A program made the translations under genes and the position numbers. Below are positions 12,817-27,266 of a DNA stretch of 64,000 nt, one piece after another. The stretch's first letter is position 1; every line of letters begins with the position of its first letter. The stretch spans positions 6,235,001 to 6,299,000 of the forward strand of contig JAYKKT010000040.1 of the NCBI GenBank assembly GCA_036023115.1, in the 5' to 3' direction. The notes below the pieces were generated by a model. The model did not search any database and had not been told where the DNA came from. It saw nothing but the letters and a program-made list of their open reading frames with translations. Origin of the DNA: Brasenia schreberi (Eukaryota; Streptophyta; Magnoliopsida; Nymphaeales; Cabombaceae).

Positions 12817-13689
12817 AAAGAGTACAATGTAATAACTGGAAATTAAAGGTTTGATTTAAGAAGTATATGACCGATGATGACCAATTTCGCAATTAAAGGA
12901 AAGAAGGAAGGCATTTAGTTAGTCGACCCCCGTTTTCACCGTGCCGGTGAGCCCAGGGGGTCACGTGAGCATCGGTCAACAGTCAACGGGGAACGCGAGA
13001 AATCCCAAATTCGGTGAATATCGAACGGCGGGGCACCCCCGCCTGCACTCGTCCACGTGGGAAACAATAATTGGTCAAATCCCTTGCGAGATTTGGACTC
13101 GTTATTGGGTCCTTGGATCCCCCTGAATACGGGGTCCACTGCCACGGCAGTCCCTCCTGGTACCGTACGATCCCTAAATGGACGGCAAGGATGGAAGAGG
13201 AAAAACAAGTTCCAATATAAAATTTCCGAAAAATGTGATCTCTTATAGAAGCAGATCAAGTCATATTCCATATTATAGTGTTGGTCATATGAAGATCGTG
13301 ATAGCGTGGTCCACTCAGGTCTGCCACGGGCGCTAACAGTTGAGATGGACGGTATGTTGCACTCTTTCCAAGTAATATGGACCGTCGAGATTTAATAAGA
13401 CTCATGCTCAATATGACTTCAGCTACTTCAATTTAAAGGTTTTTAACGTTTACCAAGTGATCTACCTCACATGTAGCTTGCAGCTGCCAAAGAAGGAGAT
13501 TTGGCTCGGCTTGCGAATGAGCTGAATTCAGCTTGGGTTTGGAAACCTAAACGAAGAATTACTAAATAAACTTGCGAGCTAAGACAAGAATGGGTCAAGC
13601 TCGACTCTTATTGGCTCACATAAGCAACGCCCAATGTATTCCAAATTAGAATCTCCGCTAGGAGGAGTAGGTTCCTGCCCAATCTATTA

Positions 13690-13990
13690 CAATGTAATAA
13701 ATAAATTATGTGTGGCACCAATAAAGGATAAAATGACCGAATAGAATATCGTTTAAAGTGGTTTGGACATCTAGAAAGAAGATTAAAAGAAGAACCTCGA
13801 AGAAGGTGTGAAACTATATTTTGAAAGTAATAAAAAGAAGTAGAGGACGATTACAAAAGTATTGGAAAGAAACAATAAATAATGATCTCGCTTATTATAA
13901 GTTAACTGCTAACACGACACGTGATAAGACTACGTGGAAACAAAGAATCCATCCGACCGTTTACTGTGGGAAAAGACTTAGTTGTTGTTA
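13690..13990 (+). mobile_element. Decayed 3' fragment of an RTE LINE
   Basis: The stretch follows the C-terminal coding sequence and tail of the RTE LINE (words GGTTTGGACAT, AGAAGAACCT, GAAACAATAA, GGGAAAAGACTTAG). Frame-breaking changes and a deletion near the end leave it without an open frame. The tail keeps a single GTTGTTGTTA. Confidence 0.8.
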
Positions 13991-14279
13991 TTTGTAAGGC
14001 GAGTCACGAACATGCTGAACTCACCTCATTCTAACTCATCTTTGAGATCTATTCCGTGTTCGCGTTAGTGTAAGGGGCCGAAGGTTTGAATTGGTGTGTT
14101 GGATGAAGTCGACCAAGGAGCATGCCAGCGGAATTGAACAACGCAACATTGCTCCATGCAGGTAAAGTTAAAAGAAAGGTAGGCGAAGAGTGGCATGTAG
14201 CAGGAAGTCATTAATCATTTCTGTGCGAGGAAGAAAGACTACAATACTATTCACGTAAAGACAACTCCATATCTACATC

Positions 14280-14339
<60 letters not shown>

Positions 14340-15221
14340 GAGAGAGAGAGAGAGAGAAAGGAAGTGGCGTGGGGAGTGAGAAGAAGGCATCACCTCACTG
14401 TGCAGCGCAAGTGGGTGAAACAGTGAGTTGAGGAAGGAAGGGTGATGGATTTAAAGTGTTGAAGTGAAAGGACAAGGCACGAAACAGCAAGCACCAACCA
14501 TCAATTCCCCAGACAGTGAATTATTTGATGAGGTCACCTTACGAATACAAATAGAAACATCTCATAACATCATTTATGTATGTGGCGGACTTTATCAGCT
14601 TCAGTTTCCAATCAAAGCTTCCCAATTATGGTCCCAGCTTTAGCTCTTTCCCCACATTGTCAGACATGGCAAGAAAAACACAAATTACAGTGTGTGTACG
14701 CGCAGGTTTTTTCTTTCGTGTGTGTGTATGAGGGAGAGAGAGACCAATTTTGACCGTAGAAAGTCTGGATCCAGGTTGGTGAGAGGTTTTCAACTGGTTT
14801 AGCTTGCTCAATCAGTTAATTTTGTGTAAATAGATATCAGTTTAAGGTGGTTTAAACATTTGAAGTAGTGAGACGTGCTATATTTGAGAAGGTGCGAGAA
14901 TTTAGATGATGACACTTTGTAAGAATAAGAGAGAGTTGAAAGAAAATGATAAAACATTATCTAATATTTATTGTAGATATGGATATAAGAGGGAGTGTAA
15001 TGACCTAGGCTCAGTTTTGGTTTTGGACTTGAAAGAAGACTTTGCTCACCTGTTCAGGTCAAAACCAGGCAGGGAATCACCGTTATAAAGCAGCTGAAAT
15101 GGCGGTGGATATGAGATCCATGCGGGTCTATCGCTATGATCCAGATCCATATTTTTAACGAGGCAAGTTGGTCACTTGTGTTCTTGTACCACTTTTTTTT
15201 GTTAGATTCTATCACATATTT

Positions 15222-15462
15222 GAGAGAATAGTTCATGCCTACATCAATCCATGCTTAAACATGTTTTTAACTTTCAACCGTATGATAAGTGAGATCAACG
15301 GTTGAAATTCAAATCTCAAAACAAAAAAGTATGTTGGTGTTTTTTATTGGTACAATAAATGTGTTTGATATAAGTTGTTTTTTGACTTAAAGATCTCAAC
15401 CATTAATCTATATTTGAGAATGCTTATAAGCAAGTATTAATGTGTGCATGTAATTTCTCCAC
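15222..15462. repeat. MITE-like repeat copy
   Basis: The ends are roughly inverted: GAATAGTTCATGCC...CAATCCATGC on the left, and GTATTAATGTGTGCATG...TTTCTCC on the right. The core has GTGAGATCAACGG and AAAGATCTCAACC, shared with the copies at 38491-38752 and 61302-61576. No coding capacity. Confidence 0.5.
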
Positions 15463-15603
15463 ATATTTTACCGACTTGTATATGTTAGCATAATTCCTAA
15501 CGGGGAACCCGGTCACACCTTGGTGCAAGGTAGGTTGGGCTTGCTGCAAAACATGTCCGGCATAGAGCTTTCTCATTAAATGCATAACCCTTCATGTCTA
15601 GTT

Positions 15604-15650
<47 letters not shown>

Positions 15651-16079
15651 TTGTTGGCTGTGCCACCATCAGGTCTACTTGTCATTGTCACTTTGATTTT
15701 GGCTCACGAGGATAATTGTTGTCCTCTCTCTCTATATTGTGATAGGATCTCACCACAATCGTGTTCACTTATGTTTGATCATTACTTTTGAGGTATAAAT
15801 ATAATAATATTATCTTTCATTTTTTTTAAAACCTCTAAATTTTTTTAAGTTGCACACACTAAAAATAATGCATGAGAATGAATAGACATGTCAAAAATGG
15901 ATAGAATCCCATCTTCCTACGTATATACTTATGGACCCTAGTAATGACTACTATGAAATGGATGACGACAGTGATAAGGCATGAGTGAGCATGACAAAGA
16001 TGACCGATCCTTATTACGTTGGGGCTCGCATCCTTGATCCGCCACCAAGGATGACATAGTTCCGGAGAATCATGTCATT

Positions 16080-16080
<1 letters not shown>

Positions 16081-16128
<48 letters not shown>
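16081..16128. repeat. TA microsatellite
   Basis: A run of AT dinucleotides about 48 bp long in intergenic DNA. Confidence 0.9.
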
Positions 16129-16129
<1 letters not shown>

Positions 16130-16969
16130 TATTAGTTACCAACAGTTTACTTGGAAATTTAAGATATCACTTTCAAGATTGAGATATGTCCACTAATATG
16201 CACCGGACTTACTGCCAACATGCTTCATCAGGAAAATGCAAAACCGATTTAATGGAGCAGAGCGACCAATCACGTTTACCTTTCCCAAAAGAGAGTATAA
16301 CTTGAATATGGGTGTAAACACCTGTTTTAAATACGAAAATCTGATCAGAAATTTTGTAAAGAAATCACACTTATTTCACATTAAAATGTTTCTTAAAATG
16401 GTTTAATCTTCTAGATATGACCATAGATGGTCCTTGAAAGTTGCCATTTATGTTTTGAAAATCAATGCTCTTTTGGGGACCAAATTTGATATGAAGTGAG
16501 TAAACAAAGCTTATAAAACTTCTGTCCAAGTAAGCACACGAACCTACCCCATGCTTTTGTTGTCAAGATAAGCCTCTTTAGTTACCATTTTATACCCTCC
16601 TGTCTCTCTCCAATATATATAAAAGATGTGAACCGTACTTAAATATACTCAAGTATTTTCACCATCTTATGAGCATGATCAACGGTTTATATTTGAATTA
16701 AAAGTATGTGGTACCTTGTACTTTACGTTTAATACACTATATGTATTAAATATTTTTTATTTTATCATAAATCATAATATAGATTTGAGTAACAATGGAG
16801 TTTGGGCAATTATCACTACCTTTCTCTCTACTTTATGCCTTTTTCATTTTCAAGAATGGTTGTTTAAATGTGTATATGACATTTATATTCTTAAAAAGCA
16901 ATAGAAGGATAGACATATGTAAGATCATATATATATATATAAAGATCGAGAGAGAGAACAAACCTCTTT

Positions 16970-19900
16970 ATATTTATAATAAACCAATATACAACAAATA
17001 TAAACATGTCCCACATTACAACAGTCGTAGACCCAAAGTAAGTCATAAACAAACTATATGAAAAACAAAAGCAGAAGCAATAATGAGAAGAAAAACTTAT
17101 TTGTGTGAGCCACTCTTACGAACTTGCCTTAGAGAAATCAACGCTCGCTATAAGTACATACGGGTACTTGTGCCTTAGTCACAGCATAAAATACCCACAC
17201 AACTTGAAAGACACGTACATGATTTCAAGTCAACCTCGACTATGCCTCAGTCACCTATAGTTTGAGGGGAAGGATAGTTGGGAGCAATTACACCACAAAG
17301 AATACCACGAGCAGAGGAGGGCAAAGAGCAGAGGTGCAATGAGAGAGTATTCATAAAAAGTGTTTTGATTAGGGAGCCCAAATCACTTATTTATAGATGG
17401 CATGTTGAATCACATATCCGATCCAAATGACACACCTCTTCATCCCGTAACTATTTCCACGTGAACACTCTTAACTGTTAGATCAAAAGTTTTTCATACA
17501 AAAAAATAGACAATTCCCAAGCTTGATGTGCGTGTGTAGTCTAACATGTCCTCTCCAACTCTTTGAACTAAGGTTTATGAGCTACCAACTATAAAAGGAC
17601 ATGTGGGTTTGTCTCGTTCTTCAAAACGAGACTTCTCCTCTTTTCATCATATGCACAAGTCTCACATGTGACTTTTACATATATCAATGACACATTAATT
17701 GAATATTTGGGATATCAATATGAATTAAATATTATTATTGCATATGAGTTTAATAAACCCAACTTAATTAATATTAAATCCAACAATCCCCACAAAGTCC
17801 TGAAGTGTAAAAGTGTCCTGTCAAACCAATCATCATATTATGCTTTCAATAATGATGTTCTGGTTTGAACCGTTATTTGAGTTATCTAATATTACTCTTA
17901 CATGAACTAGGGGAACATGCGTCTTAAATGTGAACCTTGGGCATAAAGGTGTCTATTGGTAACAACATAATAAAAATTTAAGGCATGATCTTTAGGGTGA
18001 TGCATTAATGTTATGCCTGTATCAATATTGATTTCAGAGAAAAACTTAATTCCCCTATTGTGGCCACACAATATCAATAACTTAGTTGGGCATCTCTAAG
18101 GATGTACTGCTACAATCCTATCCTAAGACTTGATCCCATTTAGGGAATAATCTCTTGCTAAACTTATAGTCATGACACTTTAGGTTTACATTGGAAAGAC
18201 ACACAAAATTTAAAGTGTCATCCTATTCACCTAACACTTTTTTGCCACCACATTGAACTTACTTCATGGGATCTTCACTCAGATAGGTTGGGTTATCAGT
18301 GCTTGTAAATAAATCATGGGTTTCAGTTACATCTCCAACCTTGATTTTTCTACTAAGGCTACTGAAAGACCTTAGTCAAAAGATCAATTGTGTTATCTTT
18401 CATCTAACAAAACCTATATCCACAATCCCATCAAATACCAAAGCCTTACAAACTTTAGTCTGACTTGGACGTGTTTTCATTGCTTTTGGTTGTACTTAGA
18501 AGTACTAATTTTAGCAATTATAGTCATGCTATCATATTGTACTGAAATTGCAAGAAATGACTTCTTTACCATAGGTAAACTAGACATAAGTCCCTTAAGT
18601 CATTCAACTTCCAATCCAGTATCATCCAAAATATATAGTTCTGCCTTAAAGGTAGAACGAGACAAAACAGTTTATTTCTTAAATTTCAAAGTGATTGTGC
18701 CACCACCCATAAGAAACACATATTTAGTAACCCCATTATTTTCAGAGTTCTTTGCTATCTAACTAGCATCACTAAATCCTCCAAGAACAAAATGATATTT
18801 ACCATAATATAGTTAAAGAGAAATTGTTCCTTTGACGTAGCGAAGTACTCTTTCTAGAGCTTCCCAATGAGTTATATATGGTGTATCTACTCAACTTATA
18901 CATAGCAAATTTGATATCTGATCATGTACATGTAGTTAGATGCATCAAACTACCGATAATCTTATAATATAATAGTTGAGACAAAGGTATACCACTTTCA
19001 TTATTATACAAATCTTTAGATGAAATATATGTGGTCTTAACTGGTCTACAGTTTGTATATCTAAATCTCTCTAAATTTTTTTCAACATAGTGTGACTTAG
19101 AGATTACTATACCATCAGTAGACCTTGTAATTTTAAATCATAAAATTATATCAACTACATCAATTCCCTTCATCTCAAACTTACTATATAAGAATAACTT
19201 AGTCTCATTTATTATTTTTATATCAGAACTAAACAACAATATATCATCTACGTATAGAAAATTTACTTACAGTAGCCACACTTATCATAATCATTAGAAA
19301 TAAAGCCAAAAGATGATATCACATAATCAAACTTTTATTGACATTGTGTAAGGGTTTGTTTCAAATCATATAATGATTTAACAAGCTTACACACCTTAAA
19401 CTCATTCCCACGAGCCACAAATCCCTTCGATTGATCTATATAAATTTTTTTATTCAGGTCACCATGTAGAAAAGCAATCTTTACATTCATCTGATCAATT
19501 GTGAGGTCATATACGGAGGTTAATACTATAAGCACTCAAATGATTATCATTCGAGAAACCAGATAATATGTATCAAAGTAATCTATTCATTTCTTTTGTG
19601 TGTATCTCTTAATAACTACTATGACCTTATATTTGTTGATTATTCTAAGATTTTTCATTCAAGTTTGATATCCTAAGATGTTTACTTCTCCTTAGTTCGG
19701 TTATTTTTTAAAAGTCATCTGATATTAAATAAAATAATTAGGGTCAACTCTACATTTGTCATCTTTTCCGCATGATCGAGAATAAAACCATTAGTAGGGT
19801 AAGAATCTCTAGAAGATACACTTTGAGAAACTTCAGTTTTCATGAGAAACACATTTTCAAATAATATACCATCACAGAGCTCAACTACTATGTTGACATC

Positions 19901-22894
19901 TATGCTAGAAATATCAAATCTAATGACTAAGAATATGTACACATAGCTTGTCTCTATATAATAAGTATTTTCACAAAACACCCCCACACTTTGAGATATT
20001 TTACACTGGTCTTTCGACCCTTTTAAAGCTCAAATAGACTACTTACCTTATGTTTATGGAAAACTCTATTAATAATATGGTAAGTCATATTGAAAGCATT
20101 CTCACACATGTAAGTAGGTAACCTAAAACATTAAATTAAAATATTAAGCATATTACACTGGGTTCTATTTTGCGTTTAGTTGTCTCATTAGACTGAGGAG
20201 AGTGTAGAGTAGTAAACTCATGAACAATATTATTGTTTTGATAATATTCTTAAAAAAGGTTTGAGGTATACTCACTTCCCTTATCAGACCTTAATCGTTT
20301 AAGTATATGTTGCTTATTTGAGTTTGTGCTTCATTTCTAAATATTTAAAACTTTTCTAAAGCTTTATGTTTACTTTTAATTAAGTAAATATAATATTATC
20401 TACTTCAATCATCAATAAACATGATAAAATATCTTTTGTTATCCCTTTTAGTCATTCCATTGAATTCACAAATAGTAATGCGCACCAAATTCAAAATCTC
20501 AAATTTTCTATCAACCGTATGAAAAGGTTTCTTAGGTTTCTTCACCTGCACATATATACCACATTTGTGTTTTCTATATATGACAGTCTTATGGATAAGG
20601 TTTAAGTTCATCATTCTTTTTATGGAATCAAAGTTTACATGACCTAGCCTAGGATATCATATATCATATGATTCAACATTATAAACAGAAGAAGAAGATG
20701 AAGCAAAAGTAGAGACTTTATTATTAATAAAATTCATATAAGAATCAATAATTAGTTTTACATGAATTTTAAATAGATCCTCTACATTACACAAACAACT
20801 TTTTCTAAAGAAACGCCTTTACTAAGTCATGTAATGACGACCTTATTACATTTGTAATATAACCTTAATCCCTCTCTAACTAAAGTAGGTTGAAATATGT
20901 CTAACTCCCTCAAGAGTTAGAACTTTTTCTAAAGGAAACTTTAAGTCCACACGCCCTTCGCACTTAACTTCAACCTCGAAGGTCAAAGTTCTCCTACAAA
21001 CTGCCTGGTAAGACACAAACAAAGATTGATTAGCATAAGCATTTATATTAGCTATAGTGTCTATAATCGAGTACTATGACTTATAAATAGAAATGAGATA
21101 GAGCTTAAGGGATAAATACATGCCACTAGCAGGCATAGTGGTCACCACCATGTTGATTATAGCTCCTTGAGCGGCCACATGTTTCTTCTTTTTTTGAGAG
21201 TTAGTCCATCACCCAATGTTTAACCTAACTACAAAGCTAACACAATTTGTTATTCAGTTTCTTTTGGATCTTCGTCATTGGTTTATGCTTTTCCTATTTT
21301 CTCTTAAGACCACTAGGTTGTTTCCTTCCGACCATCAGGTTAATCCTAGAAGTGCTATATATAGATATAACGAGTTTATAACTTCTATACTCTTGTTCTG
21401 TTGCTATGTTTACCATGAGATTATCAAGGGTCATCTTACTCTTCTTATGCTTGAAATCTAAGTCAAAACCCTTCTAAGACTTAGGAAGATTCTCAATAAT
21501 AAACATAACAATAAACTTATCAGAAAACTTCATCTCGGCTTTCTTCAAACTATTACATAAAAATTGAAACTTGTGAGCATATTTAGTTACAAATTTCTCC
21601 TCTACATTTGATACTTAAGAAACTTGATTGCGAAATATTTTCAAGACCGATGTCTTTAGTATTATATTTTTTATTAAAGACAACCTACATAACTTTCGTT
21701 GTCGTGGAAGGAGGAGAATTATAAATGTTGAATAAAATATTCCAAAGTGCTAACAAAATATAACAACAACACAAGGTGTCTTTCTCCTTTCACATGACAA
21801 TTTTACCCAAGCTTTTACGGTCAGTATCATCGGGTTGGAGACAACTCGACTCGATATACAAATGTAACCCTAATATAGCTAACTAAATTTTCATACATTA
21901 TTGCTAACGTTTAAAATGAGGACCGACTAATTTTTTCGGCATCAAGGTCAAATCGACCTTAGGTTAGAGGATAACAATCGTAGACATGTTAAATACAAAA
22001 AAGGATGATTTCTCTTAGATTATTGGTAAAATAGGTAAAACTACATGCATAATCAACCAATATATAACAAATGTAAACATGCCCATATTAAAATAACCGT
22101 AAATTTAAAGTAAGCAATAAACAAACAATATGAAAAATAAAATCAAAAGCAATAATCAGAATAACTTATCTATGCAAGTCGCCCTTGCGGACTTACCTCA
22201 GATAAATCAGTGCCCCACTATGTATGTGTAGGTACTTGAGCCTTCCTTACACGATAAAACACACACAACTCAAATGATACGTACCTAAGTTTGAGTTTAC
22301 CTCGACCACGCTTCAATCGCCTATGGCTGAAGGAGAAGGACGATTGAGAATAGTCACACTGTAGAGAATACCACGGGCATAAGAGAGTAGAGGTGGGAGG
22401 AAAGAGAGTGTTCATGGAAAGTGTTCTAATTAAGGAGCTTAATCACTTATTTATAGATGGTGTATTGGATCACGAATCATGAATCCAATCCAAATAACGC
22501 ATCATTCCATTCTGTAATTGTTTCTACGTGAACACTCTTGACCATTAGATCAAAAATATTTCATACAAAAAGATGGACCGAAGACAATTCCCAAGTCCGA
22601 TGCACACGTATATTGTGGTCTACTATATCCTCCTCAAGCCCTTTGGACTAAGGTTAATGAGTTACCAATTATATAAAAGGATATGTGAGTTTGTTTCATT
22701 ATTCAATATGTTACTAAACTTTGTTTCTTTTCGTCATCACAAGCACAAGTCCCTCACATGTGACCTTTTATACTTTAGGACTTTCACATATATCAATGAT
22801 GAATCAATTGAATTTTTGAGATACCAACATGAATTAAATGTTGTTAATGCACATGGATTTAATAAACCCACCTTAATTAACATTAAATCCAACA
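16970..22894 (-). mobile_element. Decayed Ty1-copia retrotransposon with two LTRs
   Basis: Two long direct repeats, about 16970-17785 and 22040-22894, frame the element. Both end, on the plus strand, in TAAATCCAACA, so the minus-strand LTR begins TGTTGGATTTA. Pol remnants lie between them on the minus strand. A GAG-pre-integrase/integrase start is at 20614-20405 (words KKPKKPFH, KRYFIMFIDD), and a reverse-transcriptase segment is at 19535-19335 (words IAFLHGDLNKKIYID, VCKLVKSLYDLKQ). Their order fits copia (integrase before reverse transcriptase). Reading frames are broken by many stops, and the LTRs differ extensively, so the copy is old and inactive. The outer edge of the left LTR is not sharply defined, and a clean target duplication was not found. 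Confidence 0.88.
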
Positions 22895-23635
22895 TGGTTC
22901 TCCGGTCCTCTTTCTTCTTTATCTTCATGATCGACAACATGCTACATTTGTCGATCAAGCAAGCAAATCTACAAGGTTCAAGTGAAAGCATGGCCTCACT
23001 CATTAGTCTATGTCCGAACCCTTATGGTTGAGGCCAGCCCTTTGTAACTCAACCGTTGTACTCTCCCTAGCTAGTCTGAGCTCCTACATAGCAATGGTGT
23101 GACAGTGTCTTGGATATAAGTGAATGTCGAACCCAAACCTGACCAGAGTTACTCGGGTCGATCAGTTGGGAAGACCAAACATGATCAATACACAGATAGA
23201 GATCGGGTTCAATATCGTATTTACAATGGTTTCAACAGAGTTTTTTCTTTTCTTTTTAAAAACATTTTAGTGATTCACCTTTGTAGGCTTCGGACGTTCG
23301 GGGATATATTGTGTTTAATTGGATTCAGTAACATTGTATGATCTAAACCCGAATCCAAGCCATTTACTTCCTTGTCTCAGGCAGCACACACGGTATCCAT
23401 CTACCAGAAGGAGCCAATTAACTTGCAGGTACTTGTGCCCCACATTTACATTGGATACTTATTTTTTATGACAATATTTGGGTTTAGGCAGACCCCTGTG
23501 AGACTTGCACACCTCTTGTATCGAACTCGTGACCACCTATTTGAGTGCTCTTTTTAGTCAACCCCTGATCAGGATTGTCATAGTTCTTTCTGCTTCACAT
23601 TGAACAACGTCAGAATACCAAGATTATCGCATCTC

Positions 23636-23768
23636 TAAACTATGTTTTTTTTATAAAATGGGGAGGCCAAAGCTAGATATGCAGTCCGAAGTATCAAACC
23701 CATGACCTTCAACTTGCGAGTCGAGTCCCCTAGCCATGCGAGCTATCGCCGAGTGCAAACTTTGCCAA
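23636..23768 (-). mobile_element. tRNA-derived SINE
   Basis: On the minus strand an A-box-like element (GATAGCTCGCATGGCTAGGG) and a B-box-like element (GGTCATGGGTTTGATACTT) are followed by TTTGGCCTCCCCATTT and an A-rich tail. Best preserved of the minus-strand copies. Confidence 0.7.
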
Positions 23769-25104
23769 ATTCTTGACAGACCAAGATGTCAATAATTCAT
23801 TATTAGAGCTTTCAACTTTACTATAATTAATTTCAGTAAATTTCCACAATGGCATGCCAATATATGCAACCATTGTTCGAGTTTACCTTTCCTTTTTGCA
23901 ATTTACAGTGAGAAAAATACTGAGAAAGAAATCTACAATATCTTGATGCCATGAGCAGAAGAGAATTGACGTGAGAGTTTTTAAACCAAGCTAAACGCCA
24001 AACAACGCTTGCCGCCGAAGGCAAAATCATCATGATCCCACTTCTTGATGCAAGGGCATTTGATGGTTGCGCGTATGGTTGTAGAAACAAGGGGCCTAAT
24101 TGGCCGTGACAGGCAAAGGCCCCATTGCTAGAGATCAGCCAAGCGAACCAAGAGCAGCGCGCATGGTGTGCATCATCATTTTACAAGGCCTCACACGATT
24201 AATTACCTCATTCCTTCATCAAGCACTTAGGAAGTTAGAACCCCACCGCACCCACATGGCGAAGGTTGGCTCATGGCTCGGCTAGCCATCTCGCACGGGT
24301 TTTGTTTAACTAGCGTTATCTTTATCAACCTCGGATTAATGAGACTTTCGAGTTTCGTGTTGTTCTTATCAACAGACATGTCAAAACTAGCGGCATCCTG
24401 ATCGGATTAAGTGCTTAAGAAAAGGTAATCCAGGATTAGCCGGATGTGAAGGAATTATTTAGAAGATCTATTTGAGGCTCTTCCTCTATAGAAGGAGCAA
24501 GTGGAGGCTCGAAAAATAGGCTGTGTATGGTGGTTTATTTAGATCGATCATCGAGTGGGTGCTGGGAGCGGGCTGGATGCCTCTCCTATGGTTATACTAG
24601 AAGAGGCTTAGTTCTCATCCTCATCACAAATGGCAAGCATTGGTGGAAAGGAGGAGGGCTAAACGAAAACTAGGTAATCGTGTTTCTGCAAACAAAACAA
24701 TTAGGCTGCTTGACCTGAAAAGTCCGTGTCTGGATCAGATCTAAAGCATTTTGGTCCGATCGAATAAGTTGGTTGATTGTTAGACTGGCATCTGCTGGTC
24801 CTTGATGACGTGTGTCGCCAGTTTGGGGGATCTAGGGGTCTTCCAGACTAGGGATGGCAATCTCTACCACCTCTTCCTGCCCCTACATGGGGCGGGTTCT
24901 CAAGCAAAAAACCGATGAGCAATATCCATTTTTTTTTAAAAATTTATTTTTGTAGGTTGAAGTGGAGCGGGGTGGGGCAGGTTATATCAAGAGGGTTCAG
25001 GGTTTGATCCCCAAGACTCACAGGACTGAGCAGGCGAGGTATGGTAACATATTTTTAGTGTGGGGCAGGTGCAGGTGGGGGGTGACCCCCCCCCCCCCTC
25101 CTCT

Positions 25105-25235
25105 TCCTTCCTTTTTGTTTACAAAGGAAGGCCAAAGCCTAACACACACTTGACCCGTCCAGGAGTCCAACTTCCCACCAGCAGCAAGGAAACGGAGATT
25201 CCTGCAAAACTGGTCTAATTCTGATGCCATCTTTT
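25105..25235 (-). repeat. Partial SINE 3' end
   Basis: The minus strand has TGTGTTAGGCTTTGGCC followed by CCTTTGTAAACAAAAAGG. This is shared with the 3' part of the SINE at 62450-62582. The promoter-like half is not recognisable. Confidence 0.4.
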
Positions 25236-27266
25236 TTATTTGCCAAAGGCCCTTGTGAGTTTCAGGTACATGGTTGATTACCTACATTGGAAGAGGGCGT
25301 CCGCGAGATATCACGAAGTCACAGTGAAATGCTAGCTCCAAGTAGCCTGGTGAATAATGAAGAGAAGGTTCTACCCGAGTGCCGGGAATAGCTTATGTAT
25401 ATCAGTTTTGGTTTCTCTAGTTCAGTTTTTTGAATGTGTTGTGTAATGTCTGTGAGCCTGTAAAGTAGAGAGAGGACAATTAACCCTTAATGAATCTTAC
25501 GGAAACTTGAGAATTAAGCTTGCTGGGATGAGAGTGGAGCTACGACAATCAACCTCCCAGAAAGTCCTTATGCGGTGCCCTCATAGCCAGCACCACCCAG
25601 TGTGGGCAGCACAAATAGGATTGGGGCACCCCCATTAAAATCAGTATTCTGAGCTCTATAATTCAGAAAATCCACTTCCTAACATCCAGCTCCTTGGTCC
25701 CTAAGATCAACAACTAGACCAGTTTTTTCTTCCTAAGATCAACAGGGCTTATTCTCATAATAGATGGGGTCGGAAACATAAATTCCTTTTTTCGTCTCCT
25801 CAATATACTGCACTTTAAGGCTCCGCTGATCACCTTCTTATAGCCCGGACAGCTTTGTTCAAGTTATCCCGAGCACGACAGAGACACAACACAACCACCA
25901 TATGAAATCCACAAAATGTCGGTACAGGTAGCTTAAATACATACTGCATTTCTCACTAGTCCTTCCTGTTTTCAAATCTTAATATAAACCAAGTTGAATA
26001 AAGTCACGGTACGATTGTATTTCCCCACAACGAGAAAGAACTGAAAATACGAAAGGCATTAACATCATGTTGGCATGTTATATGTAATCTACGAGCCTGG
26101 CGTAACTCAAGCCAGTCTCACTTGAAAAGTCGACTGCGAATTAACTACAAGTCAAACCCTCCTGTTCAACCCATAAACATGAGAAGGCACACTTCACCAT
26201 AAACCAAACAAAACTAATCTTCGACGTTGGACTGGTCGGCAAGACCGCAAAGATAACCACTAGTTGAATGTCCAAATGACGAGAGAAAGAGAGAGAGAGA
26301 AAGATCACACGGAGTCAGGTATGTAAACTTCGTGATTCTCAAATGCAAAAATTATCACAGCATATACATGCTTTTCATGCTTAATTTCCCTTGCATCTTC
26401 TCTTTCACAGTAGTGTTTGCCTCATCCTTAATGTTTGTTTCCCCTTTTCAATCCGAATGCACAAAAAATGTGAATCCCATTCAGGCACGCAACAAAGCTG
26501 ACGAGGGACCAAGTTTTGAACCTTCAACAATTTTGAGTCTTTGATATAGCGGATCCGAATTGTTCACTTCCTCAAATATCACAAATATCAAAAGAATAGC
26601 TTTACATGAGAAACGACTCAATAGGCTTAGAGAATAGGTGATCATGTTTGTCCTCAAACTCCCAAACAGGGTGAGGCACCAGGTGAATTACCTGCCAAAG
26701 TACGAGTGATTCTTGACAACACAGAAAAGGTATATATGATGCATAACTACAGAAACATCCCGATTGCAGAAGTTTTGAGAAAGAAAGTTTAATGCTCTTG
26801 GAGTCAATCAAGAGACTGATTATTAGACCTCGTGTGTGTGTATATATGTGTATGCATGTATATGTATGTATGAGCAAAGACAGAACAGATCAGCGAAACA
26901 GACCTACAAGCAGAAGCTCCAAAACTCTAGGGAAGTGGCCATTCAGGGTCGAATACACGGTGTATTTAGTTAACACAACGAAGAATAACATTCAACAGAT
27001 GGAGAGTAAACACATGGCTTCTCATGAACCTATTCAGATATTTCGCAAATTTACAGGAACCCAAAACACAAATTGGTTGAGAAGCATGGTGTGCATGATA
27101 ACTAGAAATAGTGTGTTCTGGATCACATCAGAGAGAACAATCATTTAAAAGCTCACACACTTCCACCTTAGTTGAATAGGCGTCTGGAACAACGTTCCCA
27201 AAGATCTCTTTCTTTTGTGGGCTGCTGCCGTGTAGGAGGGGATGGATTACTTTCTGTTTGAAATTT

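Larger units (their letters stand above)
10441..13689. other. Intergenic DNA with SINE remnants, no gene seen
   Basis: The stretch has low-complexity runs (GA near 11600; CT, TA and TG near 11960-12060) and two tRNA-derived SINE remnants listed separately. Between 12920 and 13250 it is GC-richer, with open frames on both strands (12936-13271 minus, 12941-13126 plus). None shows a recognisable domain, and I treat them as chance. A weak LINE-tail resemblance occurs near 11320-11350. Confidence 0.4.
13991..16960. other. Intergenic DNA with microsatellites and a MITE-like repeat
   Basis: Contents: a TA run at 14291-14336 flanked by CA and GA runs, a MITE-like repeat at 15222-15462, CT/TA/TG runs at 15605-15650, and a TA run at 16081-16128. 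The short open frames show no domain. No gene seen. Confidence 0.5.
22895..27266. other. Intergenic DNA and 3' flank of the TOM3-type gene
   Basis: A SINE lies at 23636-23768 on the minus strand and a possible SINE 3' end at about 25105-25235, both listed separately. A run of ten or more C occurs near 25087, and a TG/TA-rich run at 26832-26872. Several open frames of 60-118 codons (for example 23833-24090 minus and 26792-27148 plus) have no recognisable domain. No gene supported. Confidence 0.4.

Noticed and set aside
12936..13271. GC-rich open frames of 60-111 codons on both strands
   Set aside because: The frames overlap in antisense and none resembles a known family; GC-rich DNA lacks stops by chance.
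18388..18762. 124-codon plus-strand frame inside the copia element
   Set aside because: The minus strand here carries the copia pol remnant, so this is an antisense shadow.
25081..25097. C homopolymer as a possible assembly gap or telomere-like signal
   Set aside because: It is a short single-base run without a repeated motif; nothing around it supports a special function.
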